Of a stretch of DNA of 64,000 bases, positions 1-11,290 are shown in pieces. The position numbers were made by a program, and so were the translations under genes. How positions within the stretch are numbered: the first letter of the stretch is position 1; every line of letters begins with the position of its first letter. Origin of the DNA: Leptospira adleri (lineage in GTDB: Bacteria; Spirochaetota; Leptospiria; Leptospirales; Leptospiraceae); the NCBI RefSeq assembly GCF_002811985.1, contig NZ_NPDU01000022.1:1-64000 (forward strand). Direction: 5' to 3'. Below the pieces are notes generated by a model, which made no database searches, was not told where the DNA came from, and saw nothing but the letters and a program-made list of their open reading frames with translations.

Positions 1-309
1 CCCCATGAGATCATCGAGATCACCAATAGAAAATAGAATTTTGTGCCAGTCGTGGATTGCATGAAGGAGTTGCCCCTTTTACCAATCTCAGAAATTGAAA
101 ATCAGATACAATCCTTACTTCTCAATCTTTCGATTTAACTGAAAACGATGCCTCCGATCAGAACAAAAGCCGTTCCCTTCCGCATAAAAGACAAATCAAC
201 CTTTGGTTCGATTTCTGTGTTCTTTGACGAGTTCGGGCAACTCCTTCATGCAATCCACGACTGGCACAAAATTCTATTTTCTATTGGTGATCTCGATGAT
301 CTCATGGGG
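1..309. repeat. 75-bp perfect inverted repeat at left edge
   Basis: Bases 1-75 are the exact reverse complement of bases 235-309, with a 159-bp spacer. The right arm lies across the 5' end of the EamA transporter gene, including its likely start codon at 248. The left arm begins at base 1, so the copy may be cut by the window edge. A perfect arm that duplicates coding sequence and ends at the first base is typical of a fold-back artefact at a contig end, but a real inverted duplication is possible. Confidence 0.9.
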
Positions 310-1153
310 CTTTGCTTGGCCTTCCGCCAAATTGATCGTCGGCGATCAACACCCGAATGTGATTATTTTTTGGAGATTCTTAGCCACCGCCGTCTCCTTG
401 TTTCCAGTCGTGCTTTGGAGAAAGGAATCCTTTCGTTTGCCTAATTATAAAACTTTTTTTCAAGTCGGAATCGGCGGTATTCTTTATACGATCTATAACC
501 AATTTTTCTTTTTGGGTTTGAACAACGGATTGGCCGGAGCGGGAGGAGTTCTCGTCACTACTATGAATCCGATTTTTACATATATTCTCGTTCATTCGTT
601 TCAAAAAAAGTTACCGACCGGAAGAGAGGCGATCGGTCTGATTCTCGGTTTGGTGGGAGGTTGTATCCTTCTTCAGATTTGGAACTTAAACTGGGACTCT
701 CTGTTTCAATCGGGAAATATTTTCTTTCTTCTTTGTGCGTTCAGCTGGGCTTTTTTGAGTATGAACAGTCACAGCACAGGACAAAACATTTCTCCTCTTG
801 TTTATAGCTTCTACGTGTTTTCGATCGGAACCTTTCTCGATTTTTTTCTCGCGCTTCCATACGGAGTGACCAAAGCTCTTTCCGCGGGTTTCGGTTTTTG
901 GATTCAAGTTCTTTATCTCGCGGTGATTTCCACCACGTTCGGAACCACCGTTTATTTTTTCGCTTCCACCAAATTGGGTTCCAGGGTTGCGAGTTCATTT
1001 ATCTTTCTCGTTCCAGTCACGGCGCTTTTGGGAAGCTGGATCTTCTTGGGTGAAATTCCGAGTTATACCACGACGATCGGAGGATTTTTCGCGGTACTCG
1101 CCGTTTTTCTTTTGAATCGTGGTAAACCGGAAGAGAAAAAAGCCGAGGCTTGA
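248..1153 (+). CDS. EamA/DMT-family membrane transporter
   Basis: Likely inner-membrane transporter of the drug/metabolite superfamily; the substrate cannot be told. The protein is about 301 residues, nearly all hydrophobic, and reads as two EamA halves of five helices each. The first half begins with a helix containing SWGFAWPSAKL, and the second half ends with a helix followed by a charged tail (GKPEEKKAEA). I chose the ATG at 248 because translation from there gives the usual short cytoplasmic N-terminus before helix 1; a TTG at 203 is in frame but adds an unconvincing extension. No strong ribosome binding site is visible. The 5' end of the gene forms one arm of the edge inverted repeat. 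Confidence 0.85.
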   Translation: MQSTTGTKFYFLLVISMISWGFAWPSAKLIVGDQHPNVIIFWRFLATAVSLFPVVLWRKESFRLPNYKTFFQVGIGGILYTIYNQFFFLGLNNGLAGAGGVLVTTMNPIFTYILVHSFQKKLPTGREAIGLILGLVGGCILLQIWNLNWDSLFQSGNIFFLLCAFSWAFLSMNSHSTGQNISPLVYSFYVFSIGTFLDFFLALPYGVTKALSAGFGFWIQVLYLAVISTTFGTTVYFFASTKLGSRVASSFIFLVPVTALLGSWIFLGEIPSYTTTIGGFFAVLAVFLLNRGKPEEKKAEA

Positions 1154-1632
1154 AACGCCTCCCCTCACCAGAGGCATTACAAAAAGAGCAAGAGTGAAAA
1201 TCGAAAAGATAGATTTCTTCCACCTTCGAGCAAGGTTTTTGCCGAAAGGTGGATCGATTTCCGTTTCGAAAGAACTCGATTCTTAAAAATTCGAGTTTCT
1301 AAATTTCGCGGCGCTGAAAGTTTTCAGGTTGGATCGGCCTCAGACGCGCGTTTGTTTCGATCTTTTTTTTGGGGAGAATCGTCCGATATCGAAGCAGCCG
1401 AAATCTTTCGAGTCAAAGAACATGTTTCAAAACCTAAGAATGTGGAACTCATACGTTCTTGGAACGATCGGGAATGACCCAAAAATCGAACGAGTCGTCC
1501 TTTGCAGAAACGTAAACAAAGAATTCGAATTTTGTCGGGAGGCTTTTTTGTCCTCCCGGTTTCGGGGCGGAAAGAATAAATACATTAAAAAAAAAGAATA
1601 TATGAAAAATACGAAATTCTAAAGTTCTCGTG
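1154..1632. other. Intergenic region, no convincing gene
   Basis: There is no credible gene in these 479 bases. They contain an 8-bp hairpin (TCCACCTT/AAGGTGGA, around 1219-1253), a second hairpin with CGGGAGG/CCTCCCG arms around 1538-1562, and a TGTGGAACTCATAC string near 1441 that resembles the 5' end of the dispersed repeats found elsewhere in the window. An open frame at 1329-1622 has an unlikely composition and is not called. Confidence 0.6.
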
Positions 1633-1854
1633 TTAGCCCCAGCGGCTTTGGTAGTAATGATTTCCGGATGGGGCGATTTCAAAACCCTCCGGATGTTCCA
1701 CGACGAGGCTTGATTCTTTTAGATCCTCCAGATGAGGTCTTAACTGATGGGCGGATTTTGCGGTCTTGATCTCCAAATCTCCCATCGTGATGATTTTTCC
1801 GGCTTGCGACGCGTGATATATATCTTGGAAGATTTGTGTGGAAAGAGGATTCAT
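1633..1854 (-). CDS. Small winged-helix-like hypothetical protein
   Basis: A 73-residue protein that I do not recognise. It has a helical first half (STQIFQDIYHASQAGK) and then a pattern like a small winged helix: HQLRPHLEDLKESSLVVEHPEGFEIAPSG, where a recognition-helix-like stretch is followed by a hydrophobic beta hairpin. This would suit a small DNA-binding or regulatory protein, but that is inference from pattern alone. A weak GGAATC motif precedes the ATG. It lies 54 bp downstream of the TPR protein gene on the same strand and may be cotranscribed with it. Confidence 0.55.
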   Translation of the reverse strand: MNPLSTQIFQDIYHASQAGKIITMGDLEIKTAKSAHQLRPHLEDLKESSLVVEHPEGFEIAPSGNHYYQSRWG

Positions 1855-1908
1855 AAAGAAGAAGATTCCATATTTTTCGAGAGTCGTTCGTTTTGTGTCA
1901 AAGAGTTT

Positions 1909-2511
1909 TTAGTTCTTCGGGCAGAAACTCGAATACTTTTTAAAAGAATCCTCCGCTTGAATCGCAGAATCCACATCTCCCAAGAAATGATAGATTTCGA
2001 TGACGGATTGAATGCTGACTACGGCCCGGCATGTTTGTCCGATTCTAAATTCCGCAATGGATTTTAGATACAATGTAAGAGCGTATTCCCTGCTTTTATT
2101 TTCTCCCAGTCGGTCTTGGATCGCCAGAGATTGTTCGTAGAAAAGGATTGCGGTTTTGTAATCGCGAAACTTCTGTTTGATCGCGCCTAACGTGCTTAGT
2201 TTGGCCGCAAGTTTTTTCGGATCCTCCGGAGAATATCGATTCCATTCTTCCTCGATTTTGAGGATCTCTTGTTTTGCGAAATTTTCGTCCGAAGGAAATG
2301 CCTTTTCATCCTTTTGTTCGGCGGAAAGCGGAACCCTCGAAGGGATTTTCGTTTCTTTGCCGGTGGAATTCTCGGTTTTTTGAGTTTTGGTTTCTTCCGA
2401 GGATTCTTCAAAATATACGACTCGGTTTTCAACCTCTTCGGGGTAAATAGGTTCTTCCGAAAATGCGAGCAGAAGAATCGTAAAAGAAATTCTTTTTGTG
2501 TTCTGTTTCAT
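1909..2511 (-). CDS. Exported TPR-repeat protein
   Basis: A 200-residue protein with a short hydrophobic N-terminus (ISFTILLLAFS) that may act as a signal sequence. An acidic, low-complexity linker rich in E, S, T and K spans residues 25-75. The C-terminal half, from about residue 95, reads as tetratricopeptide repeats: one unit contains YKTAILFYEQSLAIQDRLG, and further units carry the same hydrophobic spacing. TPR proteins act as scaffolds, so the job is probably protein-protein interaction in the envelope; the partner is unknown. The last helix contains two Cys (GQTCRA, SSFCPKN). It is the first gene of a possible two-gene unit with the winged-helix-like gene. Confidence 0.65.
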   Translation of the reverse strand: MKQNTKRISFTILLLAFSEEPIYPEEVENRVVYFEESSEETKTQKTENSTGKETKIPSRVPLSAEQKDEKAFPSDENFAKQEILKIEEEWNRYSPEDPKKLAAKLSTLGAIKQKFRDYKTAILFYEQSLAIQDRLGENKSREYALTLYLKSIAEFRIGQTCRAVVSIQSVIEIYHFLGDVDSAIQAEDSFKKYSSFCPKN

Positions 2512-2713
2512 CCTACTGATTAGGATGCAGGATCGGAGAAGAATTGCAAGGGAACTGTTTCATTTCCGCGTTAGCGATTGCAAAGGGATGTTAAGAATGT
2601 ATTAGAATTCGGATTCTTCTTCGAGATTCGATTTGATTCTTTTGGAACGGAATTCTTCCTTCGTTTCCGTTTTAGTTTTTTTATATAATCCGTCTATTTT
2701 AAGAAGAAAAAGA

Positions 2714-3361
2714 ATGGAAAAGGAAACTTCTCTAGCGGATAATCGGGAGCCTATGCGCAAAAAAAACCACATGCCTGAAACAAGAAATCCGACCGAGTTG
2801 GAGGAATTTCTTTCCAAAGAAATGGAGAACCCCGCGTTCGACGAATGGCTTACCGAACTCGCCGATAAGGCGATCGAAAACGATAAGTTCGTCTGGAGTT
2901 TTTTATATCAGGTGATGAGGGACGCGGATTCCGGAAGACTTTCCTGGGGTTATCACAAAAGACTCCTTTCGGGCGTCGTTCAGATTCTTTCCAGAGTCGG
3001 AGACAGCCGCGCATATCGAGCCATCATCAATTACGTTAAATCGTTGGATCGTCAGATTCCGATCGGCGCCTTGGAGTTGATCACAGACTTGCTTCCTTCT
3101 TTCAGCGAAGTGGATGCGGATGAAATTCTAAAAATTGCCGCAACACCGGATCCCCTCAAATCCGCATTCGGAGTTCTTGCGCTCTTTCAATTGATCGTTC
3201 AGGACAAAATTCCTGCGGACCGAGTCGAGGAAGCGAAGACCTTTCTCAAAAGTTACAAGAACTACGCTTATTATCTCGAGTCGGTCGTCGAACAATCCTT
3301 AGATCATCTGGAAAAAGACGATTCCAACATTCTTACCTTTTTTGAAGGAATCGCCGTTTAG
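2714..3361 (+). CDS. Conserved hypothetical alpha-helical protein
   Basis: A 215-residue soluble, acidic, all-helical protein of unknown function. The helices come in pairs with a HEAT/ARM-like spacing (WSFLYQVMRDADSG, LLSGVVQILSRVGDSRAYRAI, GALELITDLLPSFSEVD), so it may form a small superhelical scaffold. I placed the start at the ATG at 2714, which follows an A/G-rich stretch; the frame is open further upstream but that sequence is not protein-like. There is no signal peptide. It stands alone and is followed by a strong terminator at 3404-3439. Confidence 0.65.
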   Translation: MEKETSLADNREPMRKKNHMPETRNPTELEEFLSKEMENPAFDEWLTELADKAIENDKFVWSFLYQVMRDADSGRLSWGYHKRLLSGVVQILSRVGDSRAYRAIINYVKSLDRQIPIGALELITDLLPSFSEVDADEILKIAATPDPLKSAFGVLALFQLIVQDKIPADRVEEAKTFLKSYKNYAYYLESVVEQSLDHLEKDDSNILTFFEGIAV

Positions 3362-3403
3362 TCCGTTTTTCTTTCAAAAATTTCCAATACTCTTGTTGAT
3401 AGA

Positions 3404-3439
3404 AAGAATCGGGTCTTTTGTAAGACTCGATTCTTTTTT
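3404..3439 (+). terminator. Rho-independent terminator
   Basis: A 14-bp stem (AAGAATCGGGTCTT against AAGACTCGATTCTT, with one G-U pair), a TTGT loop and a following T run. It sits 43 bp after the stop of the helical hypothetical gene. Confidence 0.85.
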
Positions 3440-3538
3440 GTTTTTAAGGAATCGTTTCTTTCCTTTAAAAAGAATTCGACCGTAATCTTAGATTTGATCA
3501 TTCTTTGCAGAATCAATAAAGAATATTAGGAGAATAGA

Positions 3539-4159
3539 ATGAATCTTGTATTCAAAGGAATTCAATTTTTACACCGATTTTCGGTCTTGTACAGAATCGG
3601 CGGAGTCGGTTTGAGCGCCTTCGTCATCTTCGGAATCGCGGTTCCGGATATGAAGTTCCATTCCGCAAAAAACAATAAGACCGAATTTACGTTCGTCGAA
3701 TTCGTTTCAACCCCGGCGGATCAAATTCCGAGATACATCAAAATCAAAGACGGAGTCGTTCCTGCGAACAATTACGTAATCTCCACAAAAAAAGATCGAC
3801 TTCAACACATCACTTATCCCGTCACAACTCTCGACAAGACCGGAACGAAACACGTTAAAGTGATCGTGAAAGACAGTTCCGTAACCCAAGAAGAGTTGGA
3901 CGATGGAACGTATTTTTCTTCTCCCTCGTTTTCCATCGAAGGAAGATTTAACGATACTTCTTTAGATAGCGAATCGGAAAAAATTTACAGGGACATGGGT
4001 TACGTTTTGGACAGCCCGATTTTTTTGATCGAAAGAGGGAGCGAGCCGCTCGGTTTTTTTCCCGCTCTGGGTCTTGCGATCGCCGCGTTGATCTTCGGGA
4101 TTTTTGTCGCGGCCTCTTTGCTGCCGGAATCGATTTTAGGAAAAATTCTTCCGCAGTGA
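3539..4159 (+). CDS. Two-helix membrane protein, paralogue 1 of tandem pair
   Basis: A 206-residue protein with one transmembrane helix near the N-terminus (about residues 18-36), a hydrophilic central domain of about 130 residues, and a second transmembrane helix near the C-terminus (about 177-197). The central domain begins with EFVSTPADQIPRY, which is repeated almost unchanged in the next gene, and includes KHVKVIVKDSSVTQEE and YFSSPSFSIEGRF. No catalytic motif stands out and I do not recognise the family. The layout suggests an inner-membrane protein with a periplasmic or cytoplasmic domain tethered at both ends. A good GGAG ribosome site precedes the ATG. It is part of a tandem duplication with the gene at 4294. 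Confidence 0.7.
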   Translation: MNLVFKGIQFLHRFSVLYRIGGVGLSAFVIFGIAVPDMKFHSAKNNKTEFTFVEFVSTPADQIPRYIKIKDGVVPANNYVISTKKDRLQHITYPVTTLDKTGTKHVKVIVKDSSVTQEELDDGTYFSSPSFSIEGRFNDTSLDSESEKIYRDMGYVLDSPIFLIERGSEPLGFFPALGLAIAALIFGIFVAASLLPESILGKILPQ

Positions 4160-4198
4160 CTCTCGGAGTCTGTTCTTCGGAAGATTCAAGGAAAACAA

Positions 4199-4277
4199 TA
4201 AGAACCTGTCCACTAGGACAGAACCTTGCAGCTTGATCTTTCCGAAAAATAAAATAAGGTTTTGGGACGCGCTGTAA
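4199..4277 (+). repeat. MITE-like dispersed repeat, copy 1
   Basis: A 73-bp element (4202-4274) flanked on both sides by TAA. It matches, with internal differences, the reverse complement of 50285-50363, which is also flanked by TAA. The ends are imperfect terminal inverted repeats (GAACCTGTCC at one end; CAGCGCGTCC, read inward, at the other). A central block, CAGAACCTTGCAGCTTGATC, is identical in both copies. A CTGTCC/GGACAG hairpin lies near one end. The ends and the TNA-type duplication resemble IS5-family elements; this assignment is inference. Confidence 0.75.
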
Positions 4278-4293
4278 GAACTCGGTAAAATCA

Positions 4294-4941
4294 ATGATTA
4301 AGAAGTGGGTCGATGTCTTTCAAATAATTCCGATCTTTTATCGAATCCTCAGTTTGGGATATGGGGTTTATCTTATCTTCGGAGTTGCGATTCCGGATTT
4401 AAAATATAATTACGAAAAGAAAAATCGGAAGGAATTTACGTTCGAAGAATTCGTTTCCACTCCGGCGGATCAAATTCCCAGATATGTCAAGATCAAAGAT
4501 GTAGTTCCCGCATACGATTATGTGGAATTCTCAAAACACGATCGACTGGAATCCATTGCTTTTATGGTCACGTCTCTTGAAAAAGCCGGATCAAAAAACG
4601 TAAAGGTGATCGTTAAGGACAGCGACGTTACTCAAGAAGAGTTTGATAACAGTACGTATTTTTCTTCCCTCTCGTTTTCGATCGAAGGCAGATTTAGCGA
4701 CGATGCGTTATTCGGAGATCGAGCGGTGAGTTTTTATAAGAGTAAAGGTTACGTTTTGGACCGTCCGGTTTATTTGATCGAAAGAGGAGACGAGCCGCTC
4801 GGATTGATTCCCGCTCTGGGTTTGATGATCGCGGTGTTGATCTTCGAAATTTTCATCGTTGTCTCTTTGTTCCCGGACAACGTTTTAGAAAAAATTTTTC
4901 GCAGCCAGTCAGAGTCTCCCCGAGAAAATTCGGGACTCTAA
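4294..4941 (+). CDS. Two-helix membrane protein, paralogue 2 of tandem pair
   Basis: A 215-residue protein with the same plan as its upstream neighbour: N-terminal helix (about 16-34), central domain with EFVSTPADQIPRYVKIKD and KNVKVIVKDSDVTQEE, and a C-terminal helix (about 172-193). The two proteins align along their whole length, so this is a tandem gene duplication. The tail after the last helix is longer (IFRSQSESPRENSGL). The final 33 bases overlap the 3' end of the convergent LysR gene, so the two transcripts would be antisense there. The ribosome site is weak. The function is not known. Confidence 0.7.
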   Translation: MIKKWVDVFQIIPIFYRILSLGYGVYLIFGVAIPDLKYNYEKKNRKEFTFEEFVSTPADQIPRYVKIKDVVPAYDYVEFSKHDRLESIAFMVTSLEKAGSKNVKVIVKDSDVTQEEFDNSTYFSSLSFSIEGRFSDDALFGDRAVSFYKSKGYVLDRPVYLIERGDEPLGLIPALGLMIAVLIFEIFIVVSLFPDNVLEKIFRSQSESPRENSGL

Positions 4942-5811
4942 AAACTCGGCAAAACGAAGAACCCGTTTCGGCGCTTTTTCTCCGGAAGGAAATAAAAGAC
5001 AAACTGAAGTTTCCGCTTTCCAATGAAGGTTAGGGAAGATTCTTTTTATGTTCCCCGACTCGATTTGCTCTTCCACGTCCCAATAAGATCGAAAGAGAAT
5101 TCCGGATCCTCCGTTTGCGACGTATTCAGCAAGAAAGGATCCGTTGTTGGATCTCATTCCTCTGTCTCCCGATAATTCGGAGATTGTTTTTTTTAATTCG
5201 GGAATTCTTACGTTGGCCTGCTCGTCCACAAAGAAAATTGAATGTTTTTGCAGATCGGAAAGACGGGAAGGAGTTCCTACTTTTTCCAGATAGCTCGGTG
5301 CGGCTACGGCTATGATCCGGTTGGGCAAAAGAGCCTTACAACGTTCTCCTCGAATCGGTTTCATAATTCGAATTCCTAAATCGAAACGGTCTTCGATCAG
5401 ATTGAACTTTTCGTTTCCAAAGACGACTTCCAATTGAATCTCCGGATTTTGATTTCGAAACTCCGCGAAAATGCCCGGTAAAATCCGAGTCGCAAACGGA
5501 GAGGGAGCGGTGATTCTGATTTTTCCTTTGAGTTCTTTTTCAACGGTCGCTTCCTTTTCGGCGGTTCGGAGTTCCGTCAGAATTCTTTCCGCACGAAGTC
5601 GAAATCGATCTCCGGCTTCCGTGAGTCGAATCGTTCTTGTGGTCCTTTCGAAAAGCGTCACTTTGAGCGCCCTTTCCAGTCTCGATATTCTTTTGCTGAT
5701 CGTCGGAAGGGAGGTCCCGGTCTTTCTCGCGGCCTTCGCAAAATTTCCTTCCGAACAAACCGCTTCGAACAATTCCAGATCCAAAATGCTGTCGATATTC
5801 ATTCTTTCCAT
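4909..5811 (-). CDS. LysR-family transcriptional regulator
   Basis: A LysR-type regulator: an N-terminal winged helix-turn-helix (FEAVCSEGNFAKAARKTG then LPTISKRISRLERAL) followed by a substrate-binding domain (from KIRITAPSPFATRILPG). The plan matches the CrgA/DhcR-like branch that commonly regulates a divergent oxidoreductase. It is divergent from the quinone-oxidoreductase-like gene, separated by about 90 bp, so that gene is its likely target; LysR proteins usually also control themselves from the shared promoter. The first in-frame codon, at 5838, is TTG; I prefer the ATG at 5811, though the ATG at 5802 is possible. The 3' end overlaps the convergent membrane-protein gene. Confidence 0.88.
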   Translation of the reverse strand: MERMNIDSILDLELFEAVCSEGNFAKAARKTGTSLPTISKRISRLERALKVTLFERTTRTIRLTEAGDRFRLRAERILTELRTAEKEATVEKELKGKIRITAPSPFATRILPGIFAEFRNQNPEIQLEVVFGNEKFNLIEDRFDLGIRIMKPIRGERCKALLPNRIIAVAAPSYLEKVGTPSRLSDLQKHSIFFVDEQANVRIPELKKTISELSGDRGMRSNNGSFLAEYVANGGSGILFRSYWDVEEQIESGNIKRIFPNLHWKAETSVCLLFPSGEKAPKRVLRFAEFLESRIFSGRL

Positions 5812-5900
5812 TTTAGAAAGAATCTCTTTCAAATTCAAGACATTGTGGAAATAATGGGACTAGGTTAGAATCTTCTCAAAGGATATAGGAGATTGTTTTT

Positions 5901-6890
5901 ATGAAAACGATGGTCATTCGTAGTTTCGGCGGTCCGGAAGTTTTTGAGGAAGGAGAAATCGCTACACCGAAAACGGTTCCAGGTCACGTTTTGATCCGGG
6001 TCAAAGCAACGAGCGTAAATCCGGTGGATTATAAGATTCGTAAGTTCGGTCCGGCGATCGCGCCGGCCTTTCCAGCGGTTCTTCACGGAGACGTCGCAGG
6101 AATTATAGAAGATGTTGCGGATAACATTTCTCGGTGGAAAAAAGGGGACGAAGTTTTCGGTTGTGTGGGCGGCGTCGCTGGAACCGGGGGAGCTTTGGCG
6201 GAATTTATTCTTGCGGACGAGCGATTGATCGCTTCGAAACCGAAAAATCTGAGTTTTGTCGAATCGGCGGTTCTTCCTTTGGTATCGATCACAGCCTGGG
6301 AAGGTCTTTTTGAAAAAGGGAATCTTCAGGCAGGAAATAAAATTTTGATTACGGGAGGAGCGGGCGGGGTCGGGCATATCGCGGTACAACTCGCTCGTTG
6401 GGCGGGTGCGAGAGTTATAGCCACTGCGACGGATCCGGTAAAAAAGGAACTCGTCTTAAAACTCGGCGCCGAAGCCGTGAGCGGAAGAGCGGAATCTGAG
6501 ATTCAAAAAACGGCGCTAGAACATTTCGGTTCTTCCGAGTTCGATCTCGCGTTAGACACCGGGGGAGGAAGCGGCTTTGAAACGGCGATCGCCGCGGTAA
6601 AAAGAAAAGGAAAGGCGATTACGATCAACGCGTCCGGAACGTTCGATCTCGGGAAAGCGCATTCTAAAAGTTTGGATCTCGCCGTGGTCTTTATGCTGAT
6701 TCCTCTTTTGCACAACGAAGGAAGAGAGAAGCACGGTTTTATACTGAAAGAAATTGCAAGACTTGCGGAAGCGGGAATTCTGAAACCCGTAGTGGATCCG
6801 GAAATTTTCTCTTGGAAAAAGATCGGAGAGGCTCATAAGAAATTGGAGGAAGGAAGAGGTTTCGGAAAGATCGCGGTCGTTGTCGATTGA
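5901..6890 (+). CDS. NADP-dependent zinc-free oxidoreductase (MDR family)
   Basis: A medium-chain dehydrogenase/reductase of the quinone-oxidoreductase type, 329 residues, cytosolic. The N-terminal GroES-like domain contains VKATSVNPVDYKIR and HGDVAG, and the Rossmann domain carries the dinucleotide motif GGAGGVGH at about residues 152-160. The zinc-binding cysteines and the Cys-rich lobe of alcohol dehydrogenases are absent, which points to quinone or enone reduction with NADPH. The substrate is not evident. An AGGAG ribosome site is present. The divergent LysR gene is the likely regulator. Confidence 0.88.
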   Translation: MKTMVIRSFGGPEVFEEGEIATPKTVPGHVLIRVKATSVNPVDYKIRKFGPAIAPAFPAVLHGDVAGIIEDVADNISRWKKGDEVFGCVGGVAGTGGALAEFILADERLIASKPKNLSFVESAVLPLVSITAWEGLFEKGNLQAGNKILITGGAGGVGHIAVQLARWAGARVIATATDPVKKELVLKLGAEAVSGRAESEIQKTALEHFGSSEFDLALDTGGGSGFETAIAAVKRKGKAITINASGTFDLGKAHSKSLDLAVVFMLIPLLHNEGREKHGFILKEIARLAEAGILKPVVDPEIFSWKKIGEAHKKLEEGRGFGKIAVVVD

Positions 6891-6998
6891 GTTTGCTCGC
6901 GTTATCACGATAAGCGAAGAATGAAATCGGAAGGATTGAAAAACGATTGAATCGAAACCGCATTCGGTTTTAAACTCTTCAGAAAGAAGGTATTATAA

Positions 6999-7547
6999 AT
7001 GCAGACGAAACTTTTCATTCTATTTTTTATTCTTGGAATTCTTTTCCCGATCGCGGGAACTTTCGCCAAAGGAAGTTTTTACGACTTTAAAGTGAAGGAC
7101 ATCAAAGGAAACGAAGTCCCGCTTTCTAAATATAAGGGAAAAGTGGTGATGGTCGTGAACGTAGCTTCGAAGTGCGGATATACGTATCAATACGACAATC
7201 TCGAAAAGGTCTATAAAAAATACAAGGATCAAGGGTTCGTAGTCGTAGGTTTTCCCGCGAATAACTTCGGAAGTCAAGAGCCGGGATCGGATAAGGAAAT
7301 CGAAACTTTTTGCAGAATCCAAAAGGGCGCCAGTTTCGATATGATGTCTAAGATTTCGGTCAAGGGAAAGGATCAGCATCCGCTCTATCAGTATCTCACT
7401 CAAAATTCTCCGAACCCCGGGGAAGTGCAGTGGAATTTCGAAAAGATTCTCATTTCCAAGGATGGAAAGATCGAAGCACGTTATCTTTCGGCGGTAGAGC
7501 CGGACGGCGCCGACGTTTCTCAAAAAATCGAATCTCTTCTGAAGTAA
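6999..7547 (+). CDS. Exported glutathione peroxidase-like peroxidase
   Basis: A thiol peroxidase of the glutathione peroxidase family, 182 residues, that reduces peroxides with an active-site cysteine. The catalytic Cys is at about residue 59 in VASKCGYT, where animal enzymes carry selenocysteine. The Gln and Trp of the catalytic site are seen in FGSQEPGSD and [10 protein letters not shown] hydrophobic N-terminal signal peptide ([19 protein letters not shown]) implies export to the periplasm, which is less usual for this family. AGAAGG precedes the ATG. The ChaN-like gene starts 9 bp downstream, so the two are probably cotranslated as an envelope stress pair. Confidence 0.9.
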   Translation: MQTKLFILFFILGILFPIAGTFAKGSFYDFKVKDIKGNEVPLSKYKGKVVMVVNVASKCGYTYQYDNLEKVYKKYKDQGFVVVGFPANNFGSQEPGSDKEIETFCRIQKGASFDMMSKISVKGKDQHPLYQYLTQNSPNPGEVQWNFEKILISKDGKIEARYLSAVEPDGADVSQKIESLLK

Positions 7548-7556
7548 AAGGTTTTC

Positions 7557-8468
7557 TTGAAAACGAAATTGTCCTTTCGGCGTGTTGTTTTCGGTTCGAT
7601 TCTTCTTGTTTTGAGTTTTGTCTCCCTTCGTTCGGAAGACATTCTTCAAATGAAGGAAATTTCTCGTCCCTATTCGATTCAGAAAGGATCGACGGCAACG
7701 GGCGTCGACGCCGAGGCGATTTTTAATTCATTCAGAAATTATGATATTCTTATATTTGGAGAGGAACACGACGACGTAGCCGGTCACAAAATCAGGCTGG
7801 ATTGGTTTAAAAAAATTTCCGCTTCGAACGAAGTGATTCTTTCTCTGGAGATGTTGGAGAGGGATCAGCAGAAAACCTTGGACGAATACCTGAGCGGACA
7901 AATCGGAGAAAAGACGTTTTTCAATTCTCTGAAACTCTGGCCCAATCATCTCAGGGATTATCATCCATTCTTACAATACGCAAAGGAACATGGAATTCCG
8001 GTGATCGCTTCGAACGTTCCTAAAAAATACGCAAATCTGGTTTCTTCTTCCGGACTCGAAACTCTCTTTTCGATTCGTTCCGTCTTTTTACCGCCGAAAT
8101 ATCTGATCCGAAAATTCTCCCAAGAAGGATACGAGACAAAGATTAAGAATGCGCTTCAGTCGCATCCGGGCGCGAGTTCGGATGAAACGACGCTCCGAAG
8201 ATTTATCGACGCGCAATCTCTTTGGGACGCCGGGATGACGGACTCGATCGCGAATGCGTTTTTGACCCGAGGCAAAAAGATAGTTCATATCAACGGAAGA
8301 TTTCACAGCGACGAAGGTTTCGGAGTCACTCATCGTCTTCGAGAGCTCGGGTTCAAGGTTCTTACCGTTTCTATGTTTCCGCTCGGACCCGAGGAATCGA
8401 TTCCAAGGGGAACGATCGACGGGAACGATTTCACGGTTGTTACGGAAAGGAAAGAAAAAGAGAATTAA
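7557..8468 (+). CDS. ChaN-like (DUF399) haem-associated protein
   Basis: A 303-residue exported protein of the ChaN family, known in other bacteria as an iron-regulated haem-binding lipoprotein. The diagnostic motifs are present: [11 protein letters not shown] near residue 68, and [12 protein letters not shown] near residue 245. The N-terminal hydrophobic stretch ([15 protein letters not shown]) is a signal peptide, but I see no clear lipobox cysteine, so it is probably soluble periplasmic. The start codon is TTG at 7557, preceded by AAAGG. It follows the peroxidase gene with a 9-bp gap. Haem or iron binding is family knowledge, not shown here. Confidence 0.82.
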   Translation: MKTKLSFRRVVFGSILLVLSFVSLRSEDILQMKEISRPYSIQKGSTATGVDAEAIFNSFRNYDILIFGEEHDDVAGHKIRLDWFKKISASNEVILSLEMLERDQQKTLDEYLSGQIGEKTFFNSLKLWPNHLRDYHPFLQYAKEHGIPVIASNVPKKYANLVSSSGLETLFSIRSVFLPPKYLIRKFSQEGYETKIKNALQSHPGASSDETTLRRFIDAQSLWDAGMTDSIANAFLTRGKKIVHINGRFHSDEGFGVTHRLRELGFKVLTVSMFPLGPEESIPRGTIDGNDFTVVTERKEKEN

Positions 8469-8509
8469 GTGCTTGTCTGGATCCGGAAGATCCTCCGACA
8501 ATTAAGAGG

Positions 8510-11279
<2,770 letters not shown>

Positions 11280-11290
<11 letters not shown>

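Noticed and set aside
148..444. 98-codon frame on the plus strand overlapping the 5' end of the EamA gene
   Set aside because: It runs through the edge inverted repeat and into the transporter gene in another frame; no signal or motif.
1329..1622. 97-codon frame on the plus strand in the first intergenic region
   Set aside because: Composition is not protein-like and there is no ribosome site or motif.
8222..8509. N-terminal extension of the penicillin-binding protein frame
   Set aside because: Overlaps the end of the ChaN-like gene, is Arg/Ser-rich noise, and the ATG pair at 8510/8513 has a plausible ribosome site.
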